Position numbers and translations under genes: made by a program. The notes beneath the pieces are model-generated. The model was not told the DNA's origin. It ran no database searches and saw only the letters and a list, made by a program, of their open reading frames with translations. A stretch of DNA of 64,000 nt from JADKHC01 sp047600805 (lineage in GTDB: Bacteria > Verrucomicrobiota > Verrucomicrobiia > Opitutales > Opitutaceae): NCBI GenBank assembly GCA_047600805.1, contig JASGKG010000001.1:2108001-2172000 (forward strand). The letters are read 5' to 3'. Position 1 is the stretch's first letter; each line of letters starts with the position of its first letter. This document shows positions 18,535 to 29,155 of the stretch, one piece after another.

Positions 18535-18825
18535 ATGAGCACAGCCTTACCCCGAAAAGCTCCGCCATGCCTGTTTCCTCCTGTCGCTGCCGAGCGGATC
18601 GAGCGGGAGAAATCTGCGCTCCTGCAGCTCACGCGAGAGATGAAATCCGTCCAGAAACGTCTAGGCACGTCTCGTGAGCGTTCTGGAGATTACCAGTTAG
18701 CTCGCGACCTCGGCCACGCCATTCGCAACAAAATTCATCTTCTTCGGTTATGGAACGCAGTCGGTATGCTCAAGCTCACCCGTTCGCAGAAGCCGTGCGT
18801 GACCATGGCCCTGACGAATCTCTAA
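18535..18825 (+). CDS. Small helical protein with H-box-like motif (paralogue 2)
   Basis: 96 residues from ATG 18535 (the frame is open from 18466, but the paralogue begins similarly to this shorter version). It shares the core VQKRLGT...GDYQLARDLGHAIRNKIHLL with the preceding gene, about half of the residues identical, with divergent N- and C-termini. The two genes are in the same direction 208 bases apart and look like an old tandem duplication. Function unknown. Confidence 0.6.
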   Translation: MSTALPRKAPPCLFPPVAAERIEREKSALLQLTREMKSVQKRLGTSRERSGDYQLARDLGHAIRNKIHLLRLWNAVGMLKLTRSQKPCVTMALTNL

Positions 18826-18876
18826 CAATACGTTAGGTCTAGCACGGCGTGCCGTAATTTCAGACTCTGTGGACGC

Positions 18877-19161
18877 TCAATTTCCCGAACCTACGCTTAG
18901 CGGAGCGTGAGGGAATAGCGGCAACGGAACGTCGTGATCAGAATTCCACTCAAGCTCGGCCGCCTCCGGCATATGCCACCAGTCTGTCTGACGGCTGCAA
19001 GCTCGTACGGGCCTTTCCGTGTTGCCGCTGCAATAGATGCGATAGCGGCGCTCATGACACCCTTTCGCAACCAGAACCGAAACACGTCCGCATAACGGAC
19101 AATCGCGAAGCACGAATTCAGGGACATCGATGTAGCTCACGTTGAAAGGCCAGATTGAACG
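18877..19161 (-). CDS. Small zinc-ribbon-like protein, Lar-type pattern
   Basis: ~94 residues from ATG 19161 (frame opens at 19185). The order CPLCGR...YRIYCSGN...EAAELEWN resembles the small Lar (restriction alleviation)-like family, in which CPxCG and a later Cys pair bind zinc and the domain ends with 'A...WN'. Here the second Cys pair is incomplete (CSGN), although other cysteines (CHERR, ACSRQ) lie near. It lies upstream of ccoI on the same strand order but downstream of it in transcription, with ~100 bases between. Confidence is limited by its length. Confidence 0.4.
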   Translation of the reverse strand, partial: RSIWPFNVSYIDVPEFVLRDCPLCGRVSVLVAKGCHERRYRIYCSGNTERPVRACSRQTDWWHMPEAAELEWNSDHDVPLPLFPHAPLSVGSGN

Positions 19162-19258
19162 CATACGACGCCCGATGTTTCGCAAGCTGGCCAGATTTTT
19201 CGGAGAAATTTGTTCACAAGTTGATCACCGCGACAAACGCCGCGCGGTAACTTTTTGC

Positions 19259-21682
19259 TCATGCACTCGTACCTGCGGCTAGCGAGCGTCGGGCTGGCCG
19301 CATTCCTTGCGCGACAATCGCAAGCGAAAGCAGCGAACTGAGCGGCATGATGACGGCCGCGATCAGCGGACTCATGTACCCCGCCACAGCCGTGCTGACA
19401 GCCAGCAGATTGTAGCTCACCGAAAATATGAGCAGCCACCGGTGCGTGCGCCGTCGCGCGTCATTGACTTCGAACAGAGCGCGAATTCCCGCAATTCCAC
19501 GACCGAGATAATAGAAATCGGCTTTCTGCGCGAGGAGTCCTCGATGAATCACCGGTGTGCCACGGCAGAGAGCCTGATCAAATGCCAGACTGTCATTCGC
19601 GCCGTCGCCGAGCATCAACGCATCGCTCGCTCCATGCTGCGCAATCCATGCTGCTTTGTCGTGTGGCGAAAGCCCTGCCTTGCTTTTCTCAACGTCCAAA
19701 CCGAGTTCAACCGCCAACGAACGAACCTTTTCCGGTTGATCACCGCTGAGTATCGAAATCTCCAACCCGCGCCGTTGCAGCGCACCCAGTTCGTCACGTG
19801 CTCCAGGCCGAGCTTTTTCGTTGAAACTGAACGCCGCCAACACCACTCCACCGCGACAAAATTCCGTTTCTCCGCCCGTGCCAAGCGCATCGTTTTCCGA
19901 TCGAGCTGCGTTCGTTCCACGCCATCCCGCGCGGCCAAGCGTCCAAATGCCGCCGGCACTCGCAAGTTTCATCCCAAAACCGACAACCTCTTCAACATCA
20001 CCAACCAGCGGCACCAACCCGCCTTTTGTTAGCAACAACTCGTGCAAACAGCGGCCAATCGGATGCGGGTTGTCCTGCACGAGCGCAAGCAACCCACCAC
20101 GTGCACCGAGATCGAGAGCCCACAACGCCTCCGGGTTGTGCAGCTCAGGCGTTTCCAACGTGAGCGTGCCGGTCTTGTCGAATACGAGTTGCCGGATCTT
20201 CTCCAGCCGGGGCCAAAGATCATTGAGACGCACAAACACGCCCCGCCGCCGCAGTGCCGCCGTCGCCATTTCATCGGCTAAAGGAAAAGCTAAACCGATG
20301 GCACAGGGACAGGAGACCACGAGGATGGCTGTAACGACCGCTCCTGTTTTCAAAGCGTCGCCGGTCCTCCAACCCCAAGCCACTGCCGCTCCAGCTGCAA
20401 TCACCAAAACCGCGATCAAATACCCACGAATCACGTTCTCAAGCAAACGTTGCCGATATTCGCCGCGAACGACGGGTTTGAAGAGTTCAGCCAATAGCGA
20501 CTCTGACCACGCTTGAGTCGCAAGCAAGCGGATCTCCTGGCGGCTAACGTTCATTGCGCCCGCCGGCACGCGTTGTCCGGCCCGGAAAACACGCGGTTCA
20601 GACTCACCATTGATCCACGCCAAGCTCAAAGTAACTTCGCCACTTTCGAGCTTTGCTTCCACAGGCACCGATTGCCCCGGCCCGACCGCGAAACGCTGCC
20701 CCGATTTGAGAGCCTCTGGCGGACTGTTCGTTTCCTTGCCTGAAGCATCCCACACCCGCACCCCGGGTGGCGTCGGTTGCTGGGCGAGCAATTGCCGCTG
20801 GTTGCGTTCAACTGCCGCCATCTGGGCCCAACGCCCCACCAGCATCAGCAGAATGAACGTACCGACAAAATCGAAATAGATAAAAGGCTCCGACGCGACC
20901 AGCCAGCCGTATAAAGAACCTGAATACGCACCGACAATACCCAGAGCGATCGGGAGATCGATATTCATCGCGCCTTCGCGCAAGGCTCGCGCTGCTCTGC
21001 CGATAAAATAACCTCCTCCCGCGAGAAGGCTTAGCGTGGCAAACACCATCGACAGGGTGCTGAAGAGTCGCGCATACGGGTAGGTCGATTCCATTCCGAA
21101 ATAGACTGGCAGCGCGAACAACATGATGTTCATCGCAAATGCCGCGCAAAGCCCGATCCGTCTCAACATCGCGCGGCTTTCCGGAGGCGCAGAGCGTTCC
21201 GCCGAAGCTGGCGATACCAAATAGTTGAACTGCTGCAGGACGCACGCGAACACTGCCGCGTCGAACCCTCCCGGAACCCACGCCAATCTGAGTTGGCCCG
21301 TTTGCGCATTCACGTCAATCCGGCCCGCGCCGGGTTGCTTGCGGTGAAGTTTTTCGATCAGCCAAATGCAGCCGGCGCACGAAATACCTTGGATATCGAG
21401 CCAGAGCTCCGCCGTTTTGTCTCCAGCTACTTTCTCGGCTGCATCCTGCGCTTCTTTCAACCAGGTATAATCGCGCGCGGGAAGCAACGCCGCGTCGGCT
21501 GGAGCCGTGACCTCGTCTTTGATCCTGTAATAGGACTCAAGCCCGGCTTCGTGAATCATCCGATACACGTAGGCACAACCGGAACAGCAGAATTCGTCAT
21601 GGGGAGACGGCACGCCGCAATGCTTGCAAACCCGTAACGCCGACTTGGATACAGTCGGCTTCGGCTGTTCGGTCGCATTCAT
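19259..21682 (-). CDS. ccoI: Cu+-exporting P1B-type ATPase for cbb3 oxidase assembly (CcoI/FixI)
   Basis: 807 residues. An N-terminal Cys-rich segment (CKHCGVPSPHDEFCCSGCAYVY) precedes an HMA domain with the metal site GISCAGC. The ATPase core is complete: membrane CPCAIG, phosphorylation site DKTGT, NPHP (the HP locus) and GDGANDS. This layout with the extra Cys-rich N-terminus is that of CcoI/FixI, which delivers copper to the periplasmic side for the CcoN binuclear centre. It is the last gene of the cco cluster; its start is 1 base from the end of the TauE/SafE-like gene, so they are co-transcribed. Confidence 0.93.
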   Translation of the reverse strand: MNATEQPKPTVSKSALRVCKHCGVPSPHDEFCCSGCAYVYRMIHEAGLESYYRIKDEVTAPADAALLPARDYTWLKEAQDAAEKVAGDKTAELWLDIQGISCAGCIWLIEKLHRKQPGAGRIDVNAQTGQLRLAWVPGGFDAAVFACVLQQFNYLVSPASAERSAPPESRAMLRRIGLCAAFAMNIMLFALPVYFGMESTYPYARLFSTLSMVFATLSLLAGGGYFIGRAARALREGAMNIDLPIALGIVGAYSGSLYGWLVASEPFIYFDFVGTFILLMLVGRWAQMAAVERNQRQLLAQQPTPPGVRVWDASGKETNSPPEALKSGQRFAVGPGQSVPVEAKLESGEVTLSLAWINGESEPRVFRAGQRVPAGAMNVSRQEIRLLATQAWSESLLAELFKPVVRGEYRQRLLENVIRGYLIAVLVIAAGAAVAWGWRTGDALKTGAVVTAILVVSCPCAIGLAFPLADEMATAALRRRGVFVRLNDLWPRLEKIRQLVFDKTGTLTLETPELHNPEALWALDLGARGGLLALVQDNPHPIGRCLHELLLTKGGLVPLVGDVEEVVGFGMKLASAGGIWTLGRAGWRGTNAARSENDALGTGGETEFCRGGVVLAAFSFNEKARPGARDELGALQRRGLEISILSGDQPEKVRSLAVELGLDVEKSKAGLSPHDKAAWIAQHGASDALMLGDGANDSLAFDQALCRGTPVIHRGLLAQKADFYYLGRGIAGIRALFEVNDARRRTHRWLLIFSVSYNLLAVSTAVAGYMSPLIAAVIMPLSSLLSLAIVAQGMRPARRSLAAGTSA

Positions 21683-21683
21683 G

Positions 21684-22379
21684 TCAATGGCAGCAGGAAT
21701 GAGCGTTTTCCGTCACGCCGTCGAACCCGATCGTCCCACGCAGGCGCCAACTGATCACGAGCGCAGCCGCCAGAGCCAGAGCGACCTGCAAGCGGGAAAT
21801 CCACACTGGCGACAACCGCAATCTCAGCCATCCGAAATTGGATTGAACCGCCCAGAGGAGCGGCATCGTCCCGAGCCCAAACGCGACCATAAACTCAACA
21901 CCCTTCAATGCCGAACCTGAGAGAGCCGCCAATGCCGCAACGAAATACAGCGGACCGCACGGCATCAGCGGCGTCGCCGTACCCAAAACGGCCGCCGTCG
22001 ACAAACGCGAACGCCCGCGCAACCAGCCTTGCACTTTCAGCCAGAGACCAGCGATGTAGCCGGACTTCGGCATTTTCTTATCCCAGCGAAGCGCCACCGC
22101 GACAAAGAATACAACCAACGCCCAAGGCACGTAACGCAAAGCGCCCTCGCCTACCAGCGCGAGCGGCCCTTTACCTATGGCCCCCGCCAAGGCTCCCAGA
22201 ATTCCATACGCCAACAGTCGTGTGCCGTGGTATACAGAATAAACCGTGGCGGCATCATCGTCTGCTTTGGTCGGAGTTAACCAGCAGGCCAGAGGACCAC
22301 ACATCCCCGCGCAATGAAGGCTGGTAACAAGCCCCGCTACAAACGCGGCTCCGGGCGAATCAATGCCTGGCATTTCCAT
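21684..22379 (-). CDS. TauE/SafE-like membrane protein of the cbb3 cluster
   Basis: 231 residues from ATG 22379; a longer open frame upstream overlaps the small preceding gene. Six or so hydrophobic helices with paired motifs SLHCAGMCGPL and TPLMPCGPLY, typical of the DsbD_2-type 'sulfite exporter TauE/SafE family' proteins that sit in ccoGHIS operons of many bacteria. Their role is thought to be in copper or haem handling for the oxidase; sulfite export is not implied. The C-terminus ends HSCCH, a possible metal site. An AGAGG stretch ~10 bases upstream is one of the few SD-like sites seen here. Confidence 0.85.
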   Translation of the reverse strand: MEMPGIDSPGAAFVAGLVTSLHCAGMCGPLACWLTPTKADDDAATVYSVYHGTRLLAYGILGALAGAIGKGPLALVGEGALRYVPWALVVFFVAVALRWDKKMPKSGYIAGLWLKVQGWLRGRSRLSTAAVLGTATPLMPCGPLYFVAALAALSGSALKGVEFMVAFGLGTMPLLWAVQSNFGWLRLRLSPVWISRLQVALALAAALVISWRLRGTIGFDGVTENAHSCCH

Positions 22380-22381
22380 GA

Positions 22382-22531
22382 TCAATGTGCCTCTTTCGTG
22401 GTGTTCTGCAACGGCACCTGCTCGACGGGGTGTTTCGCAGCTATGACGATAAAGGTGACCCACGCCGCAACCAGGAGCCCGAAGGCAAGCCCCACTCCTA
22501 ACCAAAGGCTGTTAGGATTCTTAGTGCTCAT
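22382..22531 (-). CDS. Minimal CcoH/FixH-like membrane peptide
   Basis: A 49-residue protein missed by longer-ORF criteria. It begins MSTKNPNSLWLGVGLAFG, has one membrane helix ending WVTFIVIAAKHPVEQV, then a short polar tail. Its ATG lies inside the 3' end of ccoG (11-base overlap, ATGAGCACTAA) and its stop is 2 bases before the next ATG, so it is translationally coupled to both. CcoH/FixH normally occupies this place (~150 residues, helix followed by a periplasmic domain with 'F..RH.VDLV'); here only the helix and the first few residues of that pattern remain. Homology is inferred from position and this short match. Confidence 0.7.
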   Translation of the reverse strand: MSTKNPNSLWLGVGLAFGLLVAAWVTFIVIAAKHPVEQVPLQNTTKEAH

Positions 22532-23984
22532 GTTCGTCTGCATGCGGCTGCACCTGCTCTAAGCGGTCTTCCTGCTCCACTTCTTTGAGTAACTGGGGAG
22601 ACGGCCCGATAAACTCAGTCTGTCGCGTTACATTCCAGCGACCTGTCGTATCCACGAGACGCATACGCATAGTGGTACTGCCTGCGTAAACGCTCCGCGG
22701 AACCTGAACAACCAATGGACGCAGCTGTTCGCCGAGGGGCGCAATCTCAATTGAGTCCTCGAAGCCTTTCACCTCTGCACCGTCCGGTCCCTGCGCCATG
22801 GATACGGAAAAGCGAACCGTTTCATTACGTTTGTTAACTAACCGAACCATGAACTGGTTTCTAACGTAGTCCTTATCGATGTAGTAAGGAGCCCCCTGCA
22901 TGCGCGTCACGGTCAAACTCGCGGGCTTGACGGTCGAAATGGCCCAGCTCGAAACGGCGATTCCCGCCAACAACAACAGAAAATAGGCCACCGTCCTGGG
23001 ACGCAAAAAACGCGTCGGCTTGCCGCTGAATCCGTTGAAGGAATCGTAACGCACGAGGCCGCGCGGTCGCTTGAGTTTGTCCATCACTTCATCGCAAGCA
23101 TCGATGCAAGCCGTGCAACCGATGCACTCGATCTGCAAGCCTTGCCGGATGTCGATGCCGGTTGGGCAAACCTGAACGCAGCGGCTGCAATCGATGCAGT
23201 GTCCAGCACCCGCCGCATGAATTTTTCCGCGCGGTTCACCTCTCACCGAGTCATAACCGATCACCATCGAGTGATCGTCGATCAGCGCGGACTGCAGGCG
23301 ACCGTAAGGACAAATCACAATGCACAGCTGCTCGCGAAACCACGCGAAGTTGAAATACAAAATCGCGGTCGCAATCGCCACGAAAAGAAAGGCCCCCCAG
23401 TGTTCGAGCGGCGATTGCCGCATCATCGCCCACAACTGCGGAATAGAGACAAAGTACGCCAGCAGCAAATGAGTGATTCCTGCCGCAAAAACTACGAACA
23501 CCGTGTGCTTCACCACACGTTTAAAAACTTTGTCACCGTCCCAGGGAGCCGCGTCGAGCAAGCGCCGCTTCGTAGCGTCACCTTCAATCCAGCGCTCCAC
23601 GCGACGAAATACGTGTTCCAGGAAAACCGTTTGCGGACACGCCCAACCACACCAAATCCGCCCAAGCAATGCGGTGATGAAAAAAAGCGAAAATCCCACA
23701 CCGGTGAGCAGGAAAAACAACAGCCACATATCCTGCGCCGCCAGCACCCAGCCGAAGAAATGAAAACGTCGCTCCGCCACATCGAGAAATAGTGCGGGAT
23801 AGCCGTCGATCTGCACCCAAGGCAGCGCGACGTAGATGAAGATTAATCCAAGCGCTGCGAAAATGCGCGCTTTGGTGAAACGTCCACGTGAGTCCGCCGG
23901 ATGCAGGAACAACCGTGACCCATCGGCGCGAATCGTGGTGACCGTGTCGAGATTGGGTGTAGGCGGAATCGGTTGTACGGACAT
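22521..23984 (-). CDS. ccoG: cbb3 oxidase accessory protein CcoG (RdxA/FixG), polyferredoxin
   Basis: 487 residues. N-terminal membrane helices include the CcoG signature GRIWCGWACPQTVFLE; a cytoplasmic segment carries two 4Fe-4S motifs, CIDCSRCVQVCP and CIGCTACIDAC; the C-terminal third is a periplasmic Ig-like domain (FixG_C) after a further membrane helix (~330-350). CcoG reduces Cu(II) to Cu(I) during assembly of the CcoN copper site. The gene directly follows ccoP (2 bases) and overlaps the small CcoH-like gene. Confidence 0.95.
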   Translation of the reverse strand: MSVQPIPPTPNLDTVTTIRADGSRLFLHPADSRGRFTKARIFAALGLIFIYVALPWVQIDGYPALFLDVAERRFHFFGWVLAAQDMWLLFFLLTGVGFSLFFITALLGRIWCGWACPQTVFLEHVFRRVERWIEGDATKRRLLDAAPWDGDKVFKRVVKHTVFVVFAAGITHLLLAYFVSIPQLWAMMRQSPLEHWGAFLFVAIATAILYFNFAWFREQLCIVICPYGRLQSALIDDHSMVIGYDSVRGEPRGKIHAAGAGHCIDCSRCVQVCPTGIDIRQGLQIECIGCTACIDACDEVMDKLKRPRGLVRYDSFNGFSGKPTRFLRPRTVAYFLLLLAGIAVSSWAISTVKPASLTVTRMQGAPYYIDKDYVRNQFMVRLVNKRNETVRFSVSMAQGPDGAEVKGFEDSIEIAPLGEQLRPLVVQVPRSVYAGSTTMRMRLVDTTGRWNVTRQTEFIGPSPQLLKEVEQEDRLEQVQPHADEHEH

Positions 23985-23986
23985 CG

Positions 23987-24583
23987 CTACTTTACACCGG
24001 CCGCGGGCGATTCCACGACCTCGATCGGCTCACCTTCCGTGTGATGACTCAGAACAAAAGCGACCACTTCAGAAATTTTCTTTGTCCCGAGAACCGGTCC
24101 CCAGGCCTGCATGCCCCGCTGCGTTCCCTTCGTCACCGTCTTGATAAGATCGAGTGGGTGGCCGCCGGTAATCCATTTCGTGCCGATCAAACTCGCACCG
24201 ACAGCCGAAGGATTCTCCGCCTTGCCCTTTAGGCTCGGTAGGTGACACGCGACGCACGTCGTCATGTAGGTTTCTTTGCCCGCAGCGACGACGACCGGGT
24301 TACGGCTCATCTTCCAAATATCCGCATTGGTGAGCGACGCGGCGGCTGAAGAAAGACGTGCCGCCTCCACTTGGGCGATCTCAGCTTCCACGGCCGGACC
24401 ATCCGCCTTCGGTATGCCCGTGTGTGAGTAGTAAAACCAATACACTACGGCAAAAACGATGGCTCCGTAAAACGTGAGCAGCCACCAGTTCGGCAAACGT
24501 TTGTCGTATTCCTGGATTCCGTCGTACGTGTGCGGGCGCAACGGTTCGTCTTCTTTGGACGGCTGGTTATGGGCGGGATTCAT
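23987..24583 (-). CDS. ccoP: cbb3 oxidase subunit CcoP, single-haem form
   Basis: 198 residues. The N-terminal part matches CcoP: a soluble start, YDGIQEYDKRLPNWW before one membrane helix (LLTFYGAIVFAVVYWFYY). The periplasmic part holds one c-type haem motif, CVACH, with a methionine ligand candidate in RGMQAWGP. Canonical CcoP is ~300 residues with two CxxCH motifs; here only one domain is present. It overlaps ccoQ by 17 bases and is followed closely by ccoG. Confidence 0.92.
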   Translation of the reverse strand: MNPAHNQPSKEDEPLRPHTYDGIQEYDKRLPNWWLLTFYGAIVFAVVYWFYYSHTGIPKADGPAVEAEIAQVEAARLSSAAASLTNADIWKMSRNPVVVAAGKETYMTTCVACHLPSLKGKAENPSAVGASLIGTKWITGGHPLDLIKTVTKGTQRGMQAWGPVLGTKKISEVVAFVLSHHTEGEPIEVVESPAAGVK

Positions 24584-24752
24584 GGCGCGAGGAATTTTCT
24601 TCGTTAAAGGGTAAGCTGGAAAAACGCTCTACTTGGCTGCGCTTCATGCGCATCGCTCGTGAAACAAAATAGATGAAGATGCATGCAGCCGTGATAAAGG
24701 CGGCGACCGGAAAGATCATCGCCCAATCTTCATAGATAAAACGTTTGAACAT
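24567..24752 (-). CDS. ccoQ: cbb3 oxidase small subunit CcoQ-like
   Basis: 61 residues: a short N-terminus, one membrane helix (WAMIFPVAAFITAACIFIYFV) and a basic cytoplasmic tail (SRAMRMKRSQ), the usual CcoQ/FixQ layout. It is placed between ccoNO and ccoP as in other clusters. CcoQ stabilises the interaction of CcoP with the CcoNO core. Confidence 0.8.
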   Translation of the reverse strand: MFKRFIYEDWAMIFPVAAFITAACIFIYFVSRAMRMKRSQVERFSSLPFNEENSSRHESRP

Positions 24753-24764
24753 CGAATGAGCGGC

Positions 24765-27074
<2,310 letters not shown>

Positions 27075-27083
27075 GGGCGGAAA

Positions 27084-27269
27084 TTAGTTGTGAGCTGGAT
27101 CCTTGGAAGCACCACGGCCGCGCACTTGCGGCGTCTCGTCTGCGAGCGGAAGCAAAGCTTCACTTTCCGAGCCGCCAAAACGGCGCCGGGCGTGCTCGCG
27201 AATGAAGAAAATAACAAAGGTAAAAACGAGGCAGAGACTGACGGTAAGGGTAAGTGGAACGACGGACAT
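27084..27269 (-). CDS. ccoS: cbb3 oxidase maturation protein CcoS-like
   Basis: 61 residues from ATG 27269 (the frame is open much further upstream, but that part is not CcoS-like). MSVVPLTLTVSLCLVFTFVIFF forms one membrane helix, followed by REHARRRFGGSESEALLPLADE, which matches the short CcoS tail in layout. CcoS is needed for cofactor insertion into CcoN. It is the gene immediately before ccoNO, 9 bases apart. Confidence 0.75.
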   Translation of the reverse strand: MSVVPLTLTVSLCLVFTFVIFFIREHARRRFGGSESEALLPLADETPQVRGRGASKDPAHN

Positions 27270-27304
27270 TGGAGAAATGATGATTCGAAGTGGTATCGCC
27301 TGTC

Positions 27305-27562
27305 TCAGTTGCGACTTGAGAACGGATTGAACGTGCCTGAAGGCCCGCGCGTCGCCCAAGCACTGGGTGGAAAATGAAGATCTTGGTAGCCCGTGTGTGC
27401 GGCGCTCCGCTCGTTTTCTTGAGCCTTTTTCGTGAGTCGCGCCTGCGCTTCCAACCAATTTTCGAAATCGCGTCCAGGTACGCATCCACTTGCTAGATAA
27501 AGCAGATAAGCCTCCTTCTGAACATCCTCGTCGGAGATGTGGGTCACGAGATTAGAATTCAT
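27305..27562 (-). CDS. DUF2934 domain protein at the head of the cco cluster
   Basis: 85 residues. The N-terminal half, DVQKEAYLLYLASGC then PGRDFENWLEAQARL, is the DUF2934 motif (an EAY..Y..SG...GRD..NWL.AE helix pair). The rest is not recognised. Function is unknown for this family. It ends 35 bases before ccoS on the same strand, so it is probably the first gene of the cbb3 transcript. Confidence 0.8.
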   Translation of the reverse strand: MNSNLVTHISDEDVQKEAYLLYLASGCVPGRDFENWLEAQARLTKKAQENERSAAHTGYQDLHFPPSAWATRGPSGTFNPFSSRN

Positions 27563-27733
27563 AATCGGCTCAGTTAAGATAGTTTAAGCCCCCCTTTGCG
27601 AAACGGCTGCTCGCGCATTGCCGACCATTATGCATTTTTTGTCATAGGGGCTATTAGCTGCGCACAAAAGATGCGTACGCTTCGCCAAACCATGCAGAGC
27701 GGGTGCTTTCCCAATGTGGCATTTTGAGCGCAG

Positions 27734-28195
27734 ATGCACGATTCCCTGCTGCGCAACCTGCAAGAACTGCGTCCCACCATATTAGAGCGGTGGGAAACGC
27801 TGTTGCGCGCCGAGCCGGTCACCTCGCCTTTGGCCAATCCGGATTCACTCGTGTATATGATGAATTGGACGCTCGACCGGTTTTTTACGGCCTTGAGAGG
27901 TCCCCTCGCTCGACGTCGCCTCTCGGAACGCGGGAGCAACAAACCTGCCTACATCGAAGAAAAAGCCCTTTGCGCCTGCAAAATGAACCCGCTCTTGGCG
28001 TATTTCGCCACTGCTGAGCAGGCTTTGGTGCAAGTTGCGCTGCCGCTGCTTCAGCCTCGCGAACGCGAATCCATCCTTTCCGCAGTCCGTCTCGCGATGC
28101 AGGCCGTCGCCAAGCGTGAAATCGATACGTTCTGCGCGGTCTGCCAACGCCGACCCGATTCCGAGCAAACCAAACGTTGCGCCTCAGCTCGCTAG
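27734..28195 (+). CDS. Helical cytoplasmic protein of unknown function
   Basis: 153 residues, no signal peptide, mostly helical. The start (LLRNLQELRPTILERWETLL) resembles the N-terminal helix of RsbRD/globin-like sensor domains ('I..rW...l'). Two Cys pairs, CACKMNP and FCAVCQRRP, could bind metal. The 3' end overlaps the end of the convergent AraC gene by 12 bases. It begins 171 bases from the divergent DUF2934-cco cluster, so a sensor role linked to redox or oxygen is possible, but that is only positional inference. Confidence 0.6.
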   Translation: MHDSLLRNLQELRPTILERWETLLRAEPVTSPLANPDSLVYMMNWTLDRFFTALRGPLARRRLSERGSNKPAYIEEKALCACKMNPLLAYFATAEQALVQVALPLLQPRERESILSAVRLAMQAVAKREIDTFCAVCQRRPDSEQTKRCASAR

Positions 28196-29098
28196 CACTT
28201 CCGAGTGTAAACGTTCGCGGAAGGTGGAAGGCGACTCGCCTGCGATCTTTCTGAACACGCGGTTAAACTGCGAAAGCGACTGAAAGCCTGCCTCGAAGGC
28301 GGCCTCGCTCACACGTTTATGCGGATTCAGCAGAAGGTTTTTCACCTTCTCCACACGCACGCGCGCCAGATAGTCGGTGAAAGTCATTCCCGTGGCCTTC
28401 TTGAACATCTTGCAGAAGTAAAACGCGCTGGTGTTCACCGACTGCGCGACTTGGGCCAAAGTAAGATCGTCGTCTTGATGCTCGGCGATGAAAGCGCGGG
28501 CCTTAGTGATGACAGGAGGTTCGGAAGACTCCTCTTTCACCATTAACTGATTGCTGAGCGAAGCAAGATGCTGAGCAAAGATGGTCAGGAGCCGCAAAAT
28601 CGACTCGTACTGTTTTTTTGTAACAACCCGTGTTTGGAAGAACGCTTCCTCGACACGCTTGAGGTCTACTTCTGTCCCCCACTTCAACAGCTGACGAGAC
28701 AGCACCGAGAACTCTTTTTTCGTAGGAGTATGGAGGAAAACTTGGCCCGTTTGCAAAAAGGCGACGAGATTCTCGCCCACGCGGATCGGAACCGCTGAAT
28801 CGCACAAGCCTGCAAAACACTTCAAAGTTTTCGGCTCCATCCCCGCCTGCTCTTCCACCTTTTTCTGCAGCTGCAGACAACTCGCACACGAATGGTTCGT
28901 TGATGCCATCAACGCACAGAACGGGTTCTCTTTTGGATCTCCCTGATGGGGAAGGTCGAACGCTTCGATAGGACGCAAGCTCAACGGCAAGCCCGTGGTC
29001 TCACGAAACGCCTGTTCGTAGTCGCGATAAATCTGCGACTGCTTCAGCTGGGCGATCATCAAACGGCTACGTTTGGCGGGATTGTCAGACGCGTCCAT
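28184..29098 (-). CDS. AraC-family regulator with PocR-type sensor domain
   Basis: 304 residues from ATG 29098 (frame opens at 29149). Residues ~15-180 form a PocR-like ligand-binding domain with its Cys cluster: NPFCALMAS, HSCASCLQLQ and LKCFAGLCD. The C-terminal ~100 residues are a two-HTH AraC/XylS DNA-binding domain (LAQVAQSVNTSAFYFCKMFKK; SEAAFEAGFQSLSQFNRVFRK). PocR domains bind small hydrocarbon-derived ligands or sense through their Cys cluster. Target genes are not evident; the upstream region holds a long-spaced inverted repeat. Confidence 0.88.
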   Translation of the reverse strand: MDASDNPAKRSRLMIAQLKQSQIYRDYEQAFRETTGLPLSLRPIEAFDLPHQGDPKENPFCALMASTNHSCASCLQLQKKVEEQAGMEPKTLKCFAGLCDSAVPIRVGENLVAFLQTGQVFLHTPTKKEFSVLSRQLLKWGTEVDLKRVEEAFFQTRVVTKKQYESILRLLTIFAQHLASLSNQLMVKEESSEPPVITKARAFIAEHQDDDLTLAQVAQSVNTSAFYFCKMFKKATGMTFTDYLARVRVEKVKNLLLNPHKRVSEAAFEAGFQSLSQFNRVFRKIAGESPSTFRERLHSEVLAS

Positions 29099-29155
29099 AA
29101 AGACTAATTTATGGGGCGATTTTTCGGGTCGCGCAACCGGTAATCTCAAAACCTG

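Noticed and set aside
27563..27733. FNR/ANR box search before the cbb3 operon
   Set aside because: No TTGAT-N4-ATCAA-like site was found in the gap, so no such site is annotated.
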